From the NCBI GenBank assembly GCA_047605265.1, contig JASGFY010000016.1, positions 1 through 52,124 of the forward strand: a stretch of DNA of 52,124 nt, in the 5' to 3' direction. The notes beneath the pieces were generated by a model. That model worked only from the letters and a program-made list of their open reading frames with translations, searched no databases and had not been told where the DNA came from. Positions 26,612 to 34,710 of this stretch are shown in pieces. Each line of letters begins with the position of its first letter. Position 1 is the stretch's first letter. The position numbers were made by a program, and so were the translations under genes. The stretch is from Solimonas sp047605265 (lineage in GTDB: Bacteria > Pseudomonadota > Gammaproteobacteria > Nevskiales > Nevskiaceae).

Positions 26612-27718
26612 CTAGCGGAGCAGCCGCGCCACCGCTTCGCGGGCACGCTGGTTCTCGTCGGGCAGACCGATCGAGATGCGCGCCCAGCCGTCGAGCGGCG
26701 TGAACGCGCGTGCGATCTCGATACCATCGGCATGCAGCGCCGCGGCGAACTGCGCATGCGGGTGCCCGGTTTCGAAGAACACAAAGTTGCCGCGGCTGTC
26801 GGCGCGGCGCAGACGGCGCGCATCCAGAAACGCGTGCCAGCGTTCGCGCTCGGCGATCACTCTGGCGCGCGTCTCGCGCACGTACCGGGCGTCGCGCAGA
26901 CTCGCCGCCGCGGCGGCGATCGCGAGCCGGTTCAGGCCGTGCGGCTCGCCGAGTCCCTTGCGCTTGAGCTCGGCGGCGATCGCCGGCGGCGCGACAGCGT
27001 AGCCGATCGAGAGTCCGGCCAGACCGTACAGCTTGGCGAAGGTCCGGAACACGATCACGTTGTCGCCGGCGCGCGTCAGTTCAACGGCGGACTGTTGTCC
27101 GAAGTCGGGCTCGAATTCGAGATAGGCCTCGTCGACGATCACCGTGCTGCGCTGCGCCGCTTCGTGCAGGAAGCGCTTGAACGCCGCCGGATCGCTGACC
27201 GTGCCGCTCGGATTGTGCGGGTTGACGAGGTATATCGCGCGCGTGTTGGCGTTGATGTGCGCGGCGATCGCCGGCAGGTCGTTGCGCAGATCGGCATCGA
27301 GCGGCACACCGACCGCGACACCGCCACCGGGCGCGACGGCATCGACCAGCGCCGTATAGCCGGGCTCGGAGTAGATGAACTCGCCGCCGGGACCGCCGGC
27401 CAGCGCCAGATGCAGACCGAGCTGGTCGAGAATCTCGCCGACGATGATCTGCCCGGCGGCGACGCCCTCGCACGCGGCGATCTGTTCTTCGAGCGCGCGC
27501 ACATCGTCGCCGGGATAGCGGCAGGCATCGGCCAGCGCCTCCCGTATCGCGCGCAGGGCGAGCGGCGACGGACCGTAGGGATTTTCGTTGAGCGACAGCC
27601 GGGCGCGCGCCGGCGGAGTTTCGGCGGCGGACGGCAGGGCGAAGCCGGCGGCGAGCGCGGCGCCGAACCCCAGCCATTGCCGTCGCGTCAGCGCGGGGCC
27701 CGATTCGGAGCGATCCAT
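26612..27718 (-). CDS. HisC-like PLP aminotransferase with Tat export signal
   Basis: A 368-residue fold-type I aminotransferase of the histidinol-phosphate aminotransferase group. PLP is expected on Lys229 (FRTFAKLYG). Other class features are NPHNPSG (167-172), VDEAYLEF and a C-terminal ARISIG arginine. The N terminus carries a twin-arginine signal (TRRQWLGFG, residues 11-19), a hydrophobic stretch and PSAAE, so the folded, cofactor-loaded enzyme is probably exported to the periplasm. The ATG at 27716-27718 is chosen because it opens this signal; an in-frame ATG upstream would bury it. Not near his genes. The substrate is unknown. Confidence 0.85.
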   Translation of the reverse strand: MDRSESGPALTRRQWLGFGAALAAGFALPSAAETPPARARLSLNENPYGPSPLALRAIREALADACRYPGDDVRALEEQIAACEGVAAGQIIVGEILDQLGLHLALAGGPGGEFIYSEPGYTALVDAVAPGGGVAVGVPLDADLRNDLPAIAAHINANTRAIYLVNPHNPSGTVSDPAAFKRFLHEAAQRSTVIVDEAYLEFEPDFGQQSAVELTRAGDNVIVFRTFAKLYGLAGLSIGYAVAPPAIAAELKRKGLGEPHGLNRLAIAAAAASLRDARYVRETRARVIAERERWHAFLDARRLRRADSRGNFVFFETGHPHAQFAAALHADGIEIARAFTPLDGWARISIGLPDENQRAREAVARLLR

Positions 27719-28005
27719 GCCGCCAGCATCGCCCGTCGCGGGCGAGATATGCAAAGACCGAATTGCCCCGACGGACGCGCTGCCCGCGGCCAAGGCGGCG
27801 CTCGCCTGATTCGTGCCGGCCGTCCTGTACAGGACGGGACAGATCGTCGTCACGCCGTGGCGCAAGAGCAACGTCGCGGTCATCGACAATGCCTCGACCG
27901 GCCACGGCCACCTGCCCTACGCGGGTCCGCGCGAAGTCGTGGTGTCCGCGCCGGCGCGGCGACGCGCGAGCACGTACAGCAGCTGCGCGGCCAGCATCGA
28001 CATGC

Positions 28006-28293
28006 TCATCGCGATAGCGCTTTCCACTTGAGGAATGCCTCGTCGCGGAAAACCAGCGTCAGCGTGCCGAACACGAGGCCCAACAGCAGCGTCGTCCACT
28101 GGCCGGGATCGAGCCGGCGCTGGCGCCACGCGAGCAGGCCGTAGACAACGACCGAGACGGCGAGCAGCACGACGGTGGCGCTGACGATGCCGCCGACGCC
28201 GACGGCGTATCCCGCGATCCCGATCTCGCGCGGCGGCGGTCGGTAGACGATCAGGAACAGCAGCAGCGGGATGAATTCGGCGAACGTCTTCAC
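28006..28293 (-). pseudogene. yciB: Truncated yciB (septation protein A / IspZ family)
   Basis: The frame encodes 95 residues that match the first half of YciB: VKTFAEFIPLLLFLIVYR, a hydrophobic middle, and GLVFGTLTLVFRDEAFLKWK. Normal YciB has about 180 residues and more membrane helices; this one stops right after FLKWKALSR. In a neighbouring frame a possible last helix (MSMSMLAAQLLYVLARRR) follows about 15 bases further, which would fit an internal deletion with frameshift. The GTG start overlaps the sulfatase stop by four bases (GTGA). It is either a decayed gene or a short membrane protein now translated with the sulfatase. Confidence 0.7.
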
Positions 28294-30047
28294 GTCGCGC
28301 TTCGGCGCCAGCGCGCGCGCGGATCGGCGGACAGCGACAGATAGCGCGAAGCGGCGAGGAACGCGCGCGCGGCGACGAGGCGCAGCCATTGCAACGGACC
28401 GTCGCTGCCGTCGAACACCGGCATCGTCAGGTCGAGCACGCCGTTCTGCGTCACGTATTCATCCCAGTGCGCGAGCAGTTCGGCGAGCTTGCCGGGCTTC
28501 TCGGCGGCGAGATCATGGATTTCACCGGGATCGCTTTCGAGGTCGTAGAGCTGCCAGGCAGCCGGCCTGACGGGTCTGGGGATGTAAACGGCCTTCCAGT
28601 TGCCCTGACGGATCGCGCGGCGGCCGAACAGCTCCCAGCCGATCGCCTCCTGCTCGGGATGGACCGTCTCCGTCTCGCCGTTCAGATACGGCAGCAGCGA
28701 AACGCCCTTGAGCGGGTGAATCTCGCGACCCTTGTAGCGCGTGCCGGGATGCGCGACGCCGGCGAGATCGAGGATCGTCGGCGCGAGATCCATGACGGTC
28801 GCGAAGGCATGGCCGATCTGCCGCTGGCGCGCGAAGCCCGGCCAGTGCGTGAACGACACGACGCGGATGCCGCCTTCGGTGGTGAACGCCTTGTAGAGCC
28901 GCGACGGCGCCGTGCCGCACTGCGCCCAGCGCGGGCCGTACCAGATGTAGGAGTTGGCGCGGCCGGCATTTTCGACGCTGTTGTCGTAGTGGCGATCGAG
29001 GAAACGCACGAGCTGCGGTCCGACGAGGTGGAAGGCTTCGAGCAGCGCTCCCTCGGCGCCGTTGTCGGAGAGGAAGAAGATCACCGTGTTATCGAACTCG
29101 CCGCTGGCCTTGAGCCGCTCGATCACGCGGCCGACGTTGCGGTCGATGCTCTCGACCATCGCCGCATAGACCTCCATGCTGCGCGCCGAGCGGCGGCGTT
29201 CGTCGTCGCCGAGTTCTTCCCAGGGCTTGTTGGCGGCGACGACTTCGTGCGCTTCGACGTCGGCGCCGATCAAGCCGAGTCTCTTGAGCTTCTGCAAACG
29301 CTCCTGGCGCAGAACCGCGGGACCGGCGTCGTAGCGGCCCTTGTATTTCGCGATCAGTTCGTCCGGCGCCTGCAGGGGAAAGTGCGGCGCCGAGTAGGCC
29401 AGGTACGCAAAGAACGGGCGCTCGTCGCCGGCCGGCCGCTCGCGCAGATAGTCGAGCAGACGGTCGGTGAAGCTGTCAGTGGAGTAGTAGTTCTCCGGCA
29501 GCTGGTCGAGCAGGCGCTCGTCCTCGACGTAGAGGGGCGCGATGGTCGAGAGCAGCGCCGGCTGGCGGCGCACGGCGACCGGCGGCTCCCAGCCGAAATG
29601 GTTGGCGGCCGCCGTCAGCAGCGAGAACGAACGCTCGAAGCCGCGCGCCTTCGGCGAGGTCTCAGGCGTAAGGCCCAGATGCCACTTGCCGGACATCAGC
29701 GTGCGGTAGCCGGCGTCGCGCAGCAGTTCGGCGAGCGAGGCGACGCGGTCGTTGAGATGGCCTTCGTAGCCGGGCGTCGCGCGCACCTTGCGTTCGAAGC
29801 GCGTGGCCTCGGCCATCGCGCCGATGCCGGCGACGTGGTGATCGGTGCCGGTCAGCAGCATCGCGCGCGTCGGCGAGCAGGCGGACGCGGTGTGGAAGTC
29901 GGTGAAACGCAGGCCGGCCGTGGCAAGCGCGTCGAGATTCGGCGTGTCGATCTCGCCGCCGAAGGCGCCGAGATCGGAGAAGCCGAGATCGTCGGCGAGG
30001 ATGACGAGGAAGTTCGGCCGCTTCGGCGCGGCGGGTGTCGTGCTCAT
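28290..30047 (-). CDS. Sulfatase (Cys-type, arylsulfatase family), no signal peptide
   Basis: A 585-residue sulfatase. The metal-site aspartates are in ILADDLGFSDLG (Asp19/20). The formylglycine motif CSPTR begins at Cys57 (ACSPTRAMLLTG). SGKWHLG and SDNGAEG supply further active-site residues. Size and layout fit AtsA-type aryl or alkyl sulfate esterases. There is no signal peptide, so it should act in the cytoplasm, where its Cys must be converted by a formylglycine-generating enzyme not encoded in the window. It starts seven bases after the TonB receptor stop and forms an operon with it, suggesting uptake and desulfation of one substrate. Confidence 0.92.
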   Translation of the reverse strand: MSTTPAAPKRPNFLVILADDLGFSDLGAFGGEIDTPNLDALATAGLRFTDFHTASACSPTRAMLLTGTDHHVAGIGAMAEATRFERKVRATPGYEGHLNDRVASLAELLRDAGYRTLMSGKWHLGLTPETSPKARGFERSFSLLTAAANHFGWEPPVAVRRQPALLSTIAPLYVEDERLLDQLPENYYSTDSFTDRLLDYLRERPAGDERPFFAYLAYSAPHFPLQAPDELIAKYKGRYDAGPAVLRQERLQKLKRLGLIGADVEAHEVVAANKPWEELGDDERRRSARSMEVYAAMVESIDRNVGRVIERLKASGEFDNTVIFFLSDNGAEGALLEAFHLVGPQLVRFLDRHYDNSVENAGRANSYIWYGPRWAQCGTAPSRLYKAFTTEGGIRVVSFTHWPGFARQRQIGHAFATVMDLAPTILDLAGVAHPGTRYKGREIHPLKGVSLLPYLNGETETVHPEQEAIGWELFGRRAIRQGNWKAVYIPRPVRPAAWQLYDLESDPGEIHDLAAEKPGKLAELLAHWDEYVTQNGVLDLTMPVFDGSDGPLQWLRLVAARAFLAASRYLSLSADPRARWRRSAT

Positions 30048-30054
30048 GCTGGTA

Positions 30055-32400
30055 TCACTCGAAGTTGCCGCGCAGCGTGATGCCCCAGGTGCGCGGATCG
30101 CCCGGAATCACGCCGTAGGTGCCGGTGCCCTGATTGGCGAGCACGGCGCTGTAATAGTCGTAGTCGGCGCCGGCCGTCGCGGTCCACAGCGGCGCGTTGT
30201 AAAGAGGCTTGCCGCGCAGGTCCTGAAACGTCGGCGCGGCGGGCGGCAGCGGCGTGTCCTCGGGCGCGCGCGGCGCGTCGGGGAATTCGAGATAGACCGC
30301 ACGGTTGTACGCACCGGCGGCGCGCAGGTTCAGATGCGGGGTCGGCCGCAGCGCGGTTTCGAGTTCGATGCCGCGCAGGCGCACCTTGCCGCCGTTGACG
30401 AGATTGTCGGGCACGGTGGCGATCGCCTCGCCGGGCGTGTACGTCAGCGCCTGATAGTCGGTGACGCGGGTTTGATAGAGCGCGAGGTTGGCGAGCGCGC
30501 GGCGCCGCCAGAAGCGGCTCTTGAGGCCGAGTTCAAGCGCCTGCGCTTTTTCCGGCTCGAACGTGGGCTTCGAGCTTTCGTTGACGACACCGAGATTGAA
30601 GCCGCCGGCCTTGACGCCCTGCGCGTAGCTCGCGTACGCCTGCACGTCGTCGGCGATGCGGCAGCCCGCCGAGAGCTGACCGCTCCAGTTGATCTCTTCC
30701 ATGTCGCCTGCGTAGTCGTAGACCTCGCCGTTTTCGAGGCCGCCGAGCGCGTTGGTGCGCAGGTTGTCGAAAGCCTGCTGCTGGGCGTACATGCAGGTGA
30801 GGATCAGCACCACCTCGCCCTGGCACGGCGGCGGATCGTAGCCGGCGAAATCGACGAGATTGCGCACCACGCGCGCGTTCTTGCGCTCCTGCGTGTAGCG
30901 CAGGCCGGGCGTCAGCGACAGACGCGACGTGGCATGCCAGGTGACCTGCGCGAACGCGGCGCGGCTGTCGTCGCGCTGCACGCCCGACGTGAGCCGGCCG
31001 CCGCCGGCGAGGATGTCGGGCCAGACGATGTTGTCGATGTTCGGTTCGAGCAGGATCGCGGCCGCGCCGGCGTTGCGCAGCACGGCCTCCTTGGAATTCC
31101 AGGCCGCTGCGTCTTCGCCGAACCAGACGCGCTCGAGGCCGTTGAGATGCTGGCGCAGGTAGTAGAGGCCGGCGGTGTAGTCGAGCGTCTCGTCCCACGA
31201 GCCGGCGAAGCGCAGTTCCTCGCTGAACTGCATGTGATCGTCGATCACGCCGGCCAGCGGCGTGATGTCGAGCCCGCTGCCGTCGCCGTCGGTGGCCGGC
31301 ACGTAGTGCCAGTGGCGCCAGGCCGTGATGCTGGTCAGCGTCTGGCGCTCGCCGAAGGCGTAGTCGAACTGCGCCGACAGCGCGCGCTGATCGACCCGCG
31401 TGGTGGTGTCGGCGTCGTTGTCGACCAGCCGCGCGTACGGATTGGCCGGCAGCCGGTCGTAGCCGACGGCTGCATCGCGCAGCGGCACGAGCTTGCCGGC
31501 GTCGCTGCTGCTGAGGAACACGCAGCAATGCTCGTTCTGGCGGCCGTACTCGGCGATGAAGCGGCCCGACAGCGCGGCCGTCGGCGTCCACAGCAGCTGG
31601 CCGCGCACGCCCTGCTTGTTCCAGTTGTTGAGCGTCGGCGGCGCGTCGCCGGAAGTATTGACGTTGTGGATCGTGCCCTCACGCGTCGTCGAGTACGCTG
31701 TCAGCCGCCCTGCGAGCGTGCCGTCGAGCAGCGGGCCGGTGACGGTGCCGCGATACTGGCGGAAGTCCTCGTCGCCGAAGCTCGCTTCGGCGTTGGCCGA
31801 GAAGCTCTGCTCCGGCTTGCGCGTCGTGATGTTGATGGCGACGGCCGTGGTGTTCTTGCCGTACAGCGTGCCCTGCGGGCCGCGCAGGACTTCGATCTGC
31901 TCCAGGTCGACGAGATCGAAGATCGAAAGTCCCTGACGGCCCAGATACACGCCGTCGAGGAACAGGCCGACGCTGCTTTCCATGCCGTCGTTGAACGAGG
32001 TCGAGCCGAGGCCGCGAATCGTGTAGCTCGACAGCCGCGTGTTCGGCACCGAGACGACGAGGTTCGGCACGCGGTACTGGATGTCCTGCGGACGCACGAG
32101 GCCGGCCTGGTCGAGCGCGTCGCCGTCGAGCACGGTCATCGAGATCGGCACGTCCTGCGCGGACTCCGTGCGCCGCCGGGCGGTGACGACGACTTCCTGC
32201 AAGCCCTGCTGCGCATCGTCGCTTGCGGCGGCGGCGTCCGGCACGGGCGGGGCCGCAGCCGCGGGCAGCGGGATCGTCGCCAGCGTGCCGTCGGAAGGCA
32301 GCGGCGCTGCGGTCTGCGCGAACGCAGCCGCCGCGCAGGCCATCAGCAGCGGCCCCGACGCGAAACGCCAGCGCCGCGGCCGGTTATATGCATATCGCAC
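30055..32400 (-). CDS. TonB-dependent outer membrane receptor
   Basis: A 781-residue outer membrane transporter. A signal peptide ends near AFA-QT (residue 28). The TonB box region reads LQEVVVTARRR, followed by the plug domain (IRGLGSTSFN, VYLGRQGLSIFDLVDLEQIEVLRGPQGTLYG without a break) and the barrel with GLRYTQERK and YASYAQGVKAGGFN. It ends WGITLRGNFE rather than with a terminal aromatic, and the usual NLFDE segment before the last strand is missing, suggesting a small deletion near the end. The start is GTG at 32400 with no clear SD; a perfect TATAAT five bases upstream makes the start uncertain. Co-transcribed with the sulfatase. Confidence 0.9.
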   Translation of the reverse strand: MRYAYNRPRRWRFASGPLLMACAAAAFAQTAAPLPSDGTLATIPLPAAAAPPVPDAAAASDDAQQGLQEVVVTARRRTESAQDVPISMTVLDGDALDQAGLVRPQDIQYRVPNLVVSVPNTRLSSYTIRGLGSTSFNDGMESSVGLFLDGVYLGRQGLSIFDLVDLEQIEVLRGPQGTLYGKNTTAVAINITTRKPEQSFSANAEASFGDEDFRQYRGTVTGPLLDGTLAGRLTAYSTTREGTIHNVNTSGDAPPTLNNWNKQGVRGQLLWTPTAALSGRFIAEYGRQNEHCCVFLSSSDAGKLVPLRDAAVGYDRLPANPYARLVDNDADTTTRVDQRALSAQFDYAFGERQTLTSITAWRHWHYVPATDGDGSGLDITPLAGVIDDHMQFSEELRFAGSWDETLDYTAGLYYLRQHLNGLERVWFGEDAAAWNSKEAVLRNAGAAAILLEPNIDNIVWPDILAGGGRLTSGVQRDDSRAAFAQVTWHATSRLSLTPGLRYTQERKNARVVRNLVDFAGYDPPPCQGEVVLILTCMYAQQQAFDNLRTNALGGLENGEVYDYAGDMEEINWSGQLSAGCRIADDVQAYASYAQGVKAGGFNLGVVNESSKPTFEPEKAQALELGLKSRFWRRRALANLALYQTRVTDYQALTYTPGEAIATVPDNLVNGGKVRLRGIELETALRPTPHLNLRAAGAYNRAVYLEFPDAPRAPEDTPLPPAAPTFQDLRGKPLYNAPLWTATAGADYDYYSAVLANQGTGTYGVIPGDPRTWGITLRGNFE

Positions 32401-32440
32401 GATATTATAAAAATCTTTTTAAAACAATCAGATATGCATA
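32384..32440. promoter_or_regulatory. AT-rich control region between TonB receptor and LysR genes
   Basis: ATATGCATA occurs at 32386-32394 (inside a 10-base perfect palindrome) and again at 32432-32440, centres about 46 bases apart. Between them the minus strand has TATAAT at 32404-32409. Another possible minus-strand promoter is TTTACT-N17-TAGGTT, with its -10 at 32440-32445. The sharp drop in GC and repeated boxes between divergent LysR and target genes are typical of a LysR-controlled promoter. Confidence 0.55.
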
Positions 32441-32503
32441 ACCTAGAATGCCGGTTCCGGGCAGTAAAATGCTTTCCTCGCATGTCACCCATGCAGGCCG
32501 CGC

Positions 32504-33418
32504 ATGCAGTTACGGCACCTCAGGCATTTCGTCGCGCTGGTCGATCACGGCGGCTTCGGGCGCGCCGCGCAGACCGTGCATCTGAGCCAGCCCGCTTTCA
32601 GCCGCAGCATCCAGACGCTGGAGCAGGAACTCGGCTGCCTGCTCGTCGATCGCGCGGCGCCGGGACTGCGGCTCACGGGTCAGGGCGAGATCCTCAAGCG
32701 TCACGCGCCATCGCTGCTGCGCGACGTGCGTGCCGTTATCGACGAAATCGCCCGCTACGACGCCGAGCGCGTGCAGCTCCATTTCGGCAGCGGTCCCGGC
32801 CCCGCGGCCAGCCTGATTCCTGCGGCCGTCGCGGCGTTCATGACGGAGCACGAATCGGTGCGCCTGAACTGCGAGGTGGCCGCGCCGGTGGCGCTGGCGG
32901 CGCGCCTGCGCGGCGGCGGCATCGAGTTCCTGATCGCCGACTACCGCTATTTCCTCAACGATCCGCGCTACCGCATCGAGCCGCTGCGTGAACGGCGCGG
33001 CGGCGTGTTCTGCCGGCGCGGCCATCCGCTGGCGCAGGCACAGCCCGCAACCCTGAGCGCCTTGCGCGACTACCGTCTGGTGTCGATGCACATCGACGCC
33101 GGCAACGTTCCCAGTCCGGCGCAGTACGGCCGTGCCGTCGATCTCGAATGCAATACCCTGGAAGCGCTGGTCGCCGTGGTACGCGGCTCCGATGCGCTGG
33201 GCATCAGCGCGCTCGATGCCATCTCCGGACATCTCGACAGCGGCGAATTGCAGTGCCTGACGTTCGACGAGGCGACGCTGCCTGCGGCGATCACCAGCGT
33301 GCACTACGGCATCGTCGGTCTCGCCGACGCCGTGCCGACGCCGGCCGCACAGCATCTGCTGACGGCGATCCGCCTCGTCGACGATCCCGGACAGGCGCGA
33401 CGGGTGGCCGCAGCCTAG
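32504..33418 (+). CDS. LysR-family transcriptional regulator
   Basis: A 304-residue regulator. An N-terminal winged helix-turn-helix (LRHFVALVDHGGFGRAAQTVHLSQPAFSR in parts, about 5-35) precedes a periplasmic-binding-fold effector domain (about 90-295). It is divergent from the TonB receptor and sulfatase and probably controls them across the AT-rich gap, perhaps according to sulfur supply or the sulfate ester. Its stop codon overlaps that of the convergent cyclase gene (shared CTAG). Confidence 0.92.
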   Translation: MQLRHLRHFVALVDHGGFGRAAQTVHLSQPAFSRSIQTLEQELGCLLVDRAAPGLRLTGQGEILKRHAPSLLRDVRAVIDEIARYDAERVQLHFGSGPGPAASLIPAAVAAFMTEHESVRLNCEVAAPVALAARLRGGGIEFLIADYRYFLNDPRYRIEPLRERRGGVFCRRGHPLAQAQPATLSALRDYRLVSMHIDAGNVPSPAQYGRAVDLECNTLEALVAVVRGSDALGISALDAISGHLDSGELQCLTFDEATLPAAITSVHYGIVGLADAVPTPAAQHLLTAIRLVDDPGQARRVAAA

Positions 33419-34710
33419 AGCGCGTAACGCGGCACGGGATCGCCGAAGCCCTTGACGACCGCCGCGTCGCGCACCTGCAGGTGCGCGTGGCCGCCGAGAT
33501 CGGCGGTGCGCGCGTCAACGAGGATCTCGCCGTTCGCGGCCTGTTCGCAGAGGCGGGACGCGAGGTTCACCGCCGAGCCGACCGCCGTGTATTCGAGCCG
33601 CGACGCCGAACCGATGACGCCGACCGTGACCATGCCGGTGGCGACGCCGAGGCCGATGCCCAGCGCGTGCTCCGCCGTGCTCCAGCGCGGCACCAGTTGC
33701 ACCGTCACGTCGCGGATGCGCTCGGCCATTTCCAGCGCGCGCACGGCGTGATAGGCGATCGGCAGCGGCGCGCCGACGAGGATGAGAATGCCGTCGCCGG
33801 CGAAGTCCTTGATCGTCGCCTCGTATTCGGAAACCACGGCGCCGACCGCATCGTAGTACTCGCGCAGCACCTGCAGCACGCGCGACGACGGCATCGCCGC
33901 GGCATACGGCGTGAAGCCGCGCAGATCGCAGCAGACCACCGAAATCTCGCGCTGGCTTTCCTGCATCGCGCGCACCAGCCCCTGTTCGCCGACCAGCCTG
34001 GCGACCTGCGGCGAGAGAAAGCGCGACATGAACTGTCCGCGCTGGCCCTGCAGCACGTGATAGTGCGTCGAGCCGATGAAGAAGATGATCTCGCCGAGAA
34101 TCACCGACACCGCGGCGGCCTCGACCGGCAACACGAACGACACGACGAGGAACGGCGTGGCGATCGCCATCGCCAGCACGCGCGTCGTCTCGGCCCGGTC
34201 GGGACGGCGCCTCAGCAGCAGCAGGACACCGATGAAGCCGGCGGCCACCGCGTACAGCAACGGCGCCGCGAACAGCCAGAAACCGCCGCTGACGAACAGC
34301 GCCGGATTGGAGCCGGCGCGCAGGAAGTGCGTCAGCCTCACGTCGGGCCACAGCAGCGAGACCAGCCCGTAGACGACGCCGGCGAGCTGTCCCGAGCGCA
34401 GCACGCGATCACCGAAACGCGTGTCGAGATCGAAATGGACCGGCACCGTGCGTCGGACGCGGATGATCCACTCGAGCATCGCCACTGCTGCTGCCGCCTC
34501 CGGCAGCGCGAAGCAGCCGCTCCAGCTCGGCCGTTCGACGTGCGTGCTGGTCCAGACGATGTTGAGATAGATCGAAATGCCGATGTACGCATAGGCCGCC
34601 GCCAGGGCGCGCGACGTCGGCGAACGACGGTCGGCGGAGACGAAGGCGAGGCCCATGCCGAGCGCGACGAGCGCGACGACGGTGTGCGCAATCATCGCGC
34701 CATCGGCCAC
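33415..34710 (-). CDS. Membrane-bound class III adenylate/guanylate cyclase
   Basis: A 431-residue protein. The N-terminal half has about six membrane helices with no recognised sensor domain; the C-terminal half (about 245-425) is a class III cyclase catalytic domain. Metal aspartates are in VVCCDLRGFT and DFAGDGILI. The transition-state Asn and Arg lie in YTAVGSAVNLASRL. GTG at 34710 is chosen because GGAGG lies eight bases upstream; ATG at 34695 is the alternative and lacks a site. The GTG overlaps the stop of the KefB-like gene (TAGTG), so the two are translationally coupled. The nucleotide made cannot be told safely. Confidence 0.88.
   Translation of the reverse strand: MADGAMIAHTVVALVALGMGLAFVSADRRSPTSRALAAAYAYIGISIYLNIVWTSTHVERPSWSGCFALPEAAAAVAMLEWIIRVRRTVPVHFDLDTRFGDRVLRSGQLAGVVYGLVSLLWPDVRLTHFLRAGSNPALFVSGGFWLFAAPLLYAVAAGFIGVLLLLRRRPDRAETTRVLAMAIATPFLVVSFVLPVEAAAVSVILGEIIFFIGSTHYHVLQGQRGQFMSRFLSPQVARLVGEQGLVRAMQESQREISVVCCDLRGFTPYAAAMPSSRVLQVLREYYDAVGAVVSEYEATIKDFAGDGILILVGAPLPIAYHAVRALEMAERIRDVTVQLVPRWSTAEHALGIGLGVATGMVTVGVIGSASRLEYTAVGSAVNLASRLCEQAANGEILVDARTADLGGHAHLQVRDAAVVKGFGDPVPRYAL

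Noticed and set aside
26612..27889. Longer start for the aminotransferase at 27889
   Set aside because: It would add 57 residues with no family likeness in front of a clear Tat signal that must be N-terminal.
27813..28031. Plus-strand frame beginning MPAVLYRTGQIVVTPWRK
   Set aside because: It reads smoothly for about 40 residues, but there is no ribosome site and no family I recognise. It overlaps the yciB remnant on the other strand, so a chance frame is more likely.
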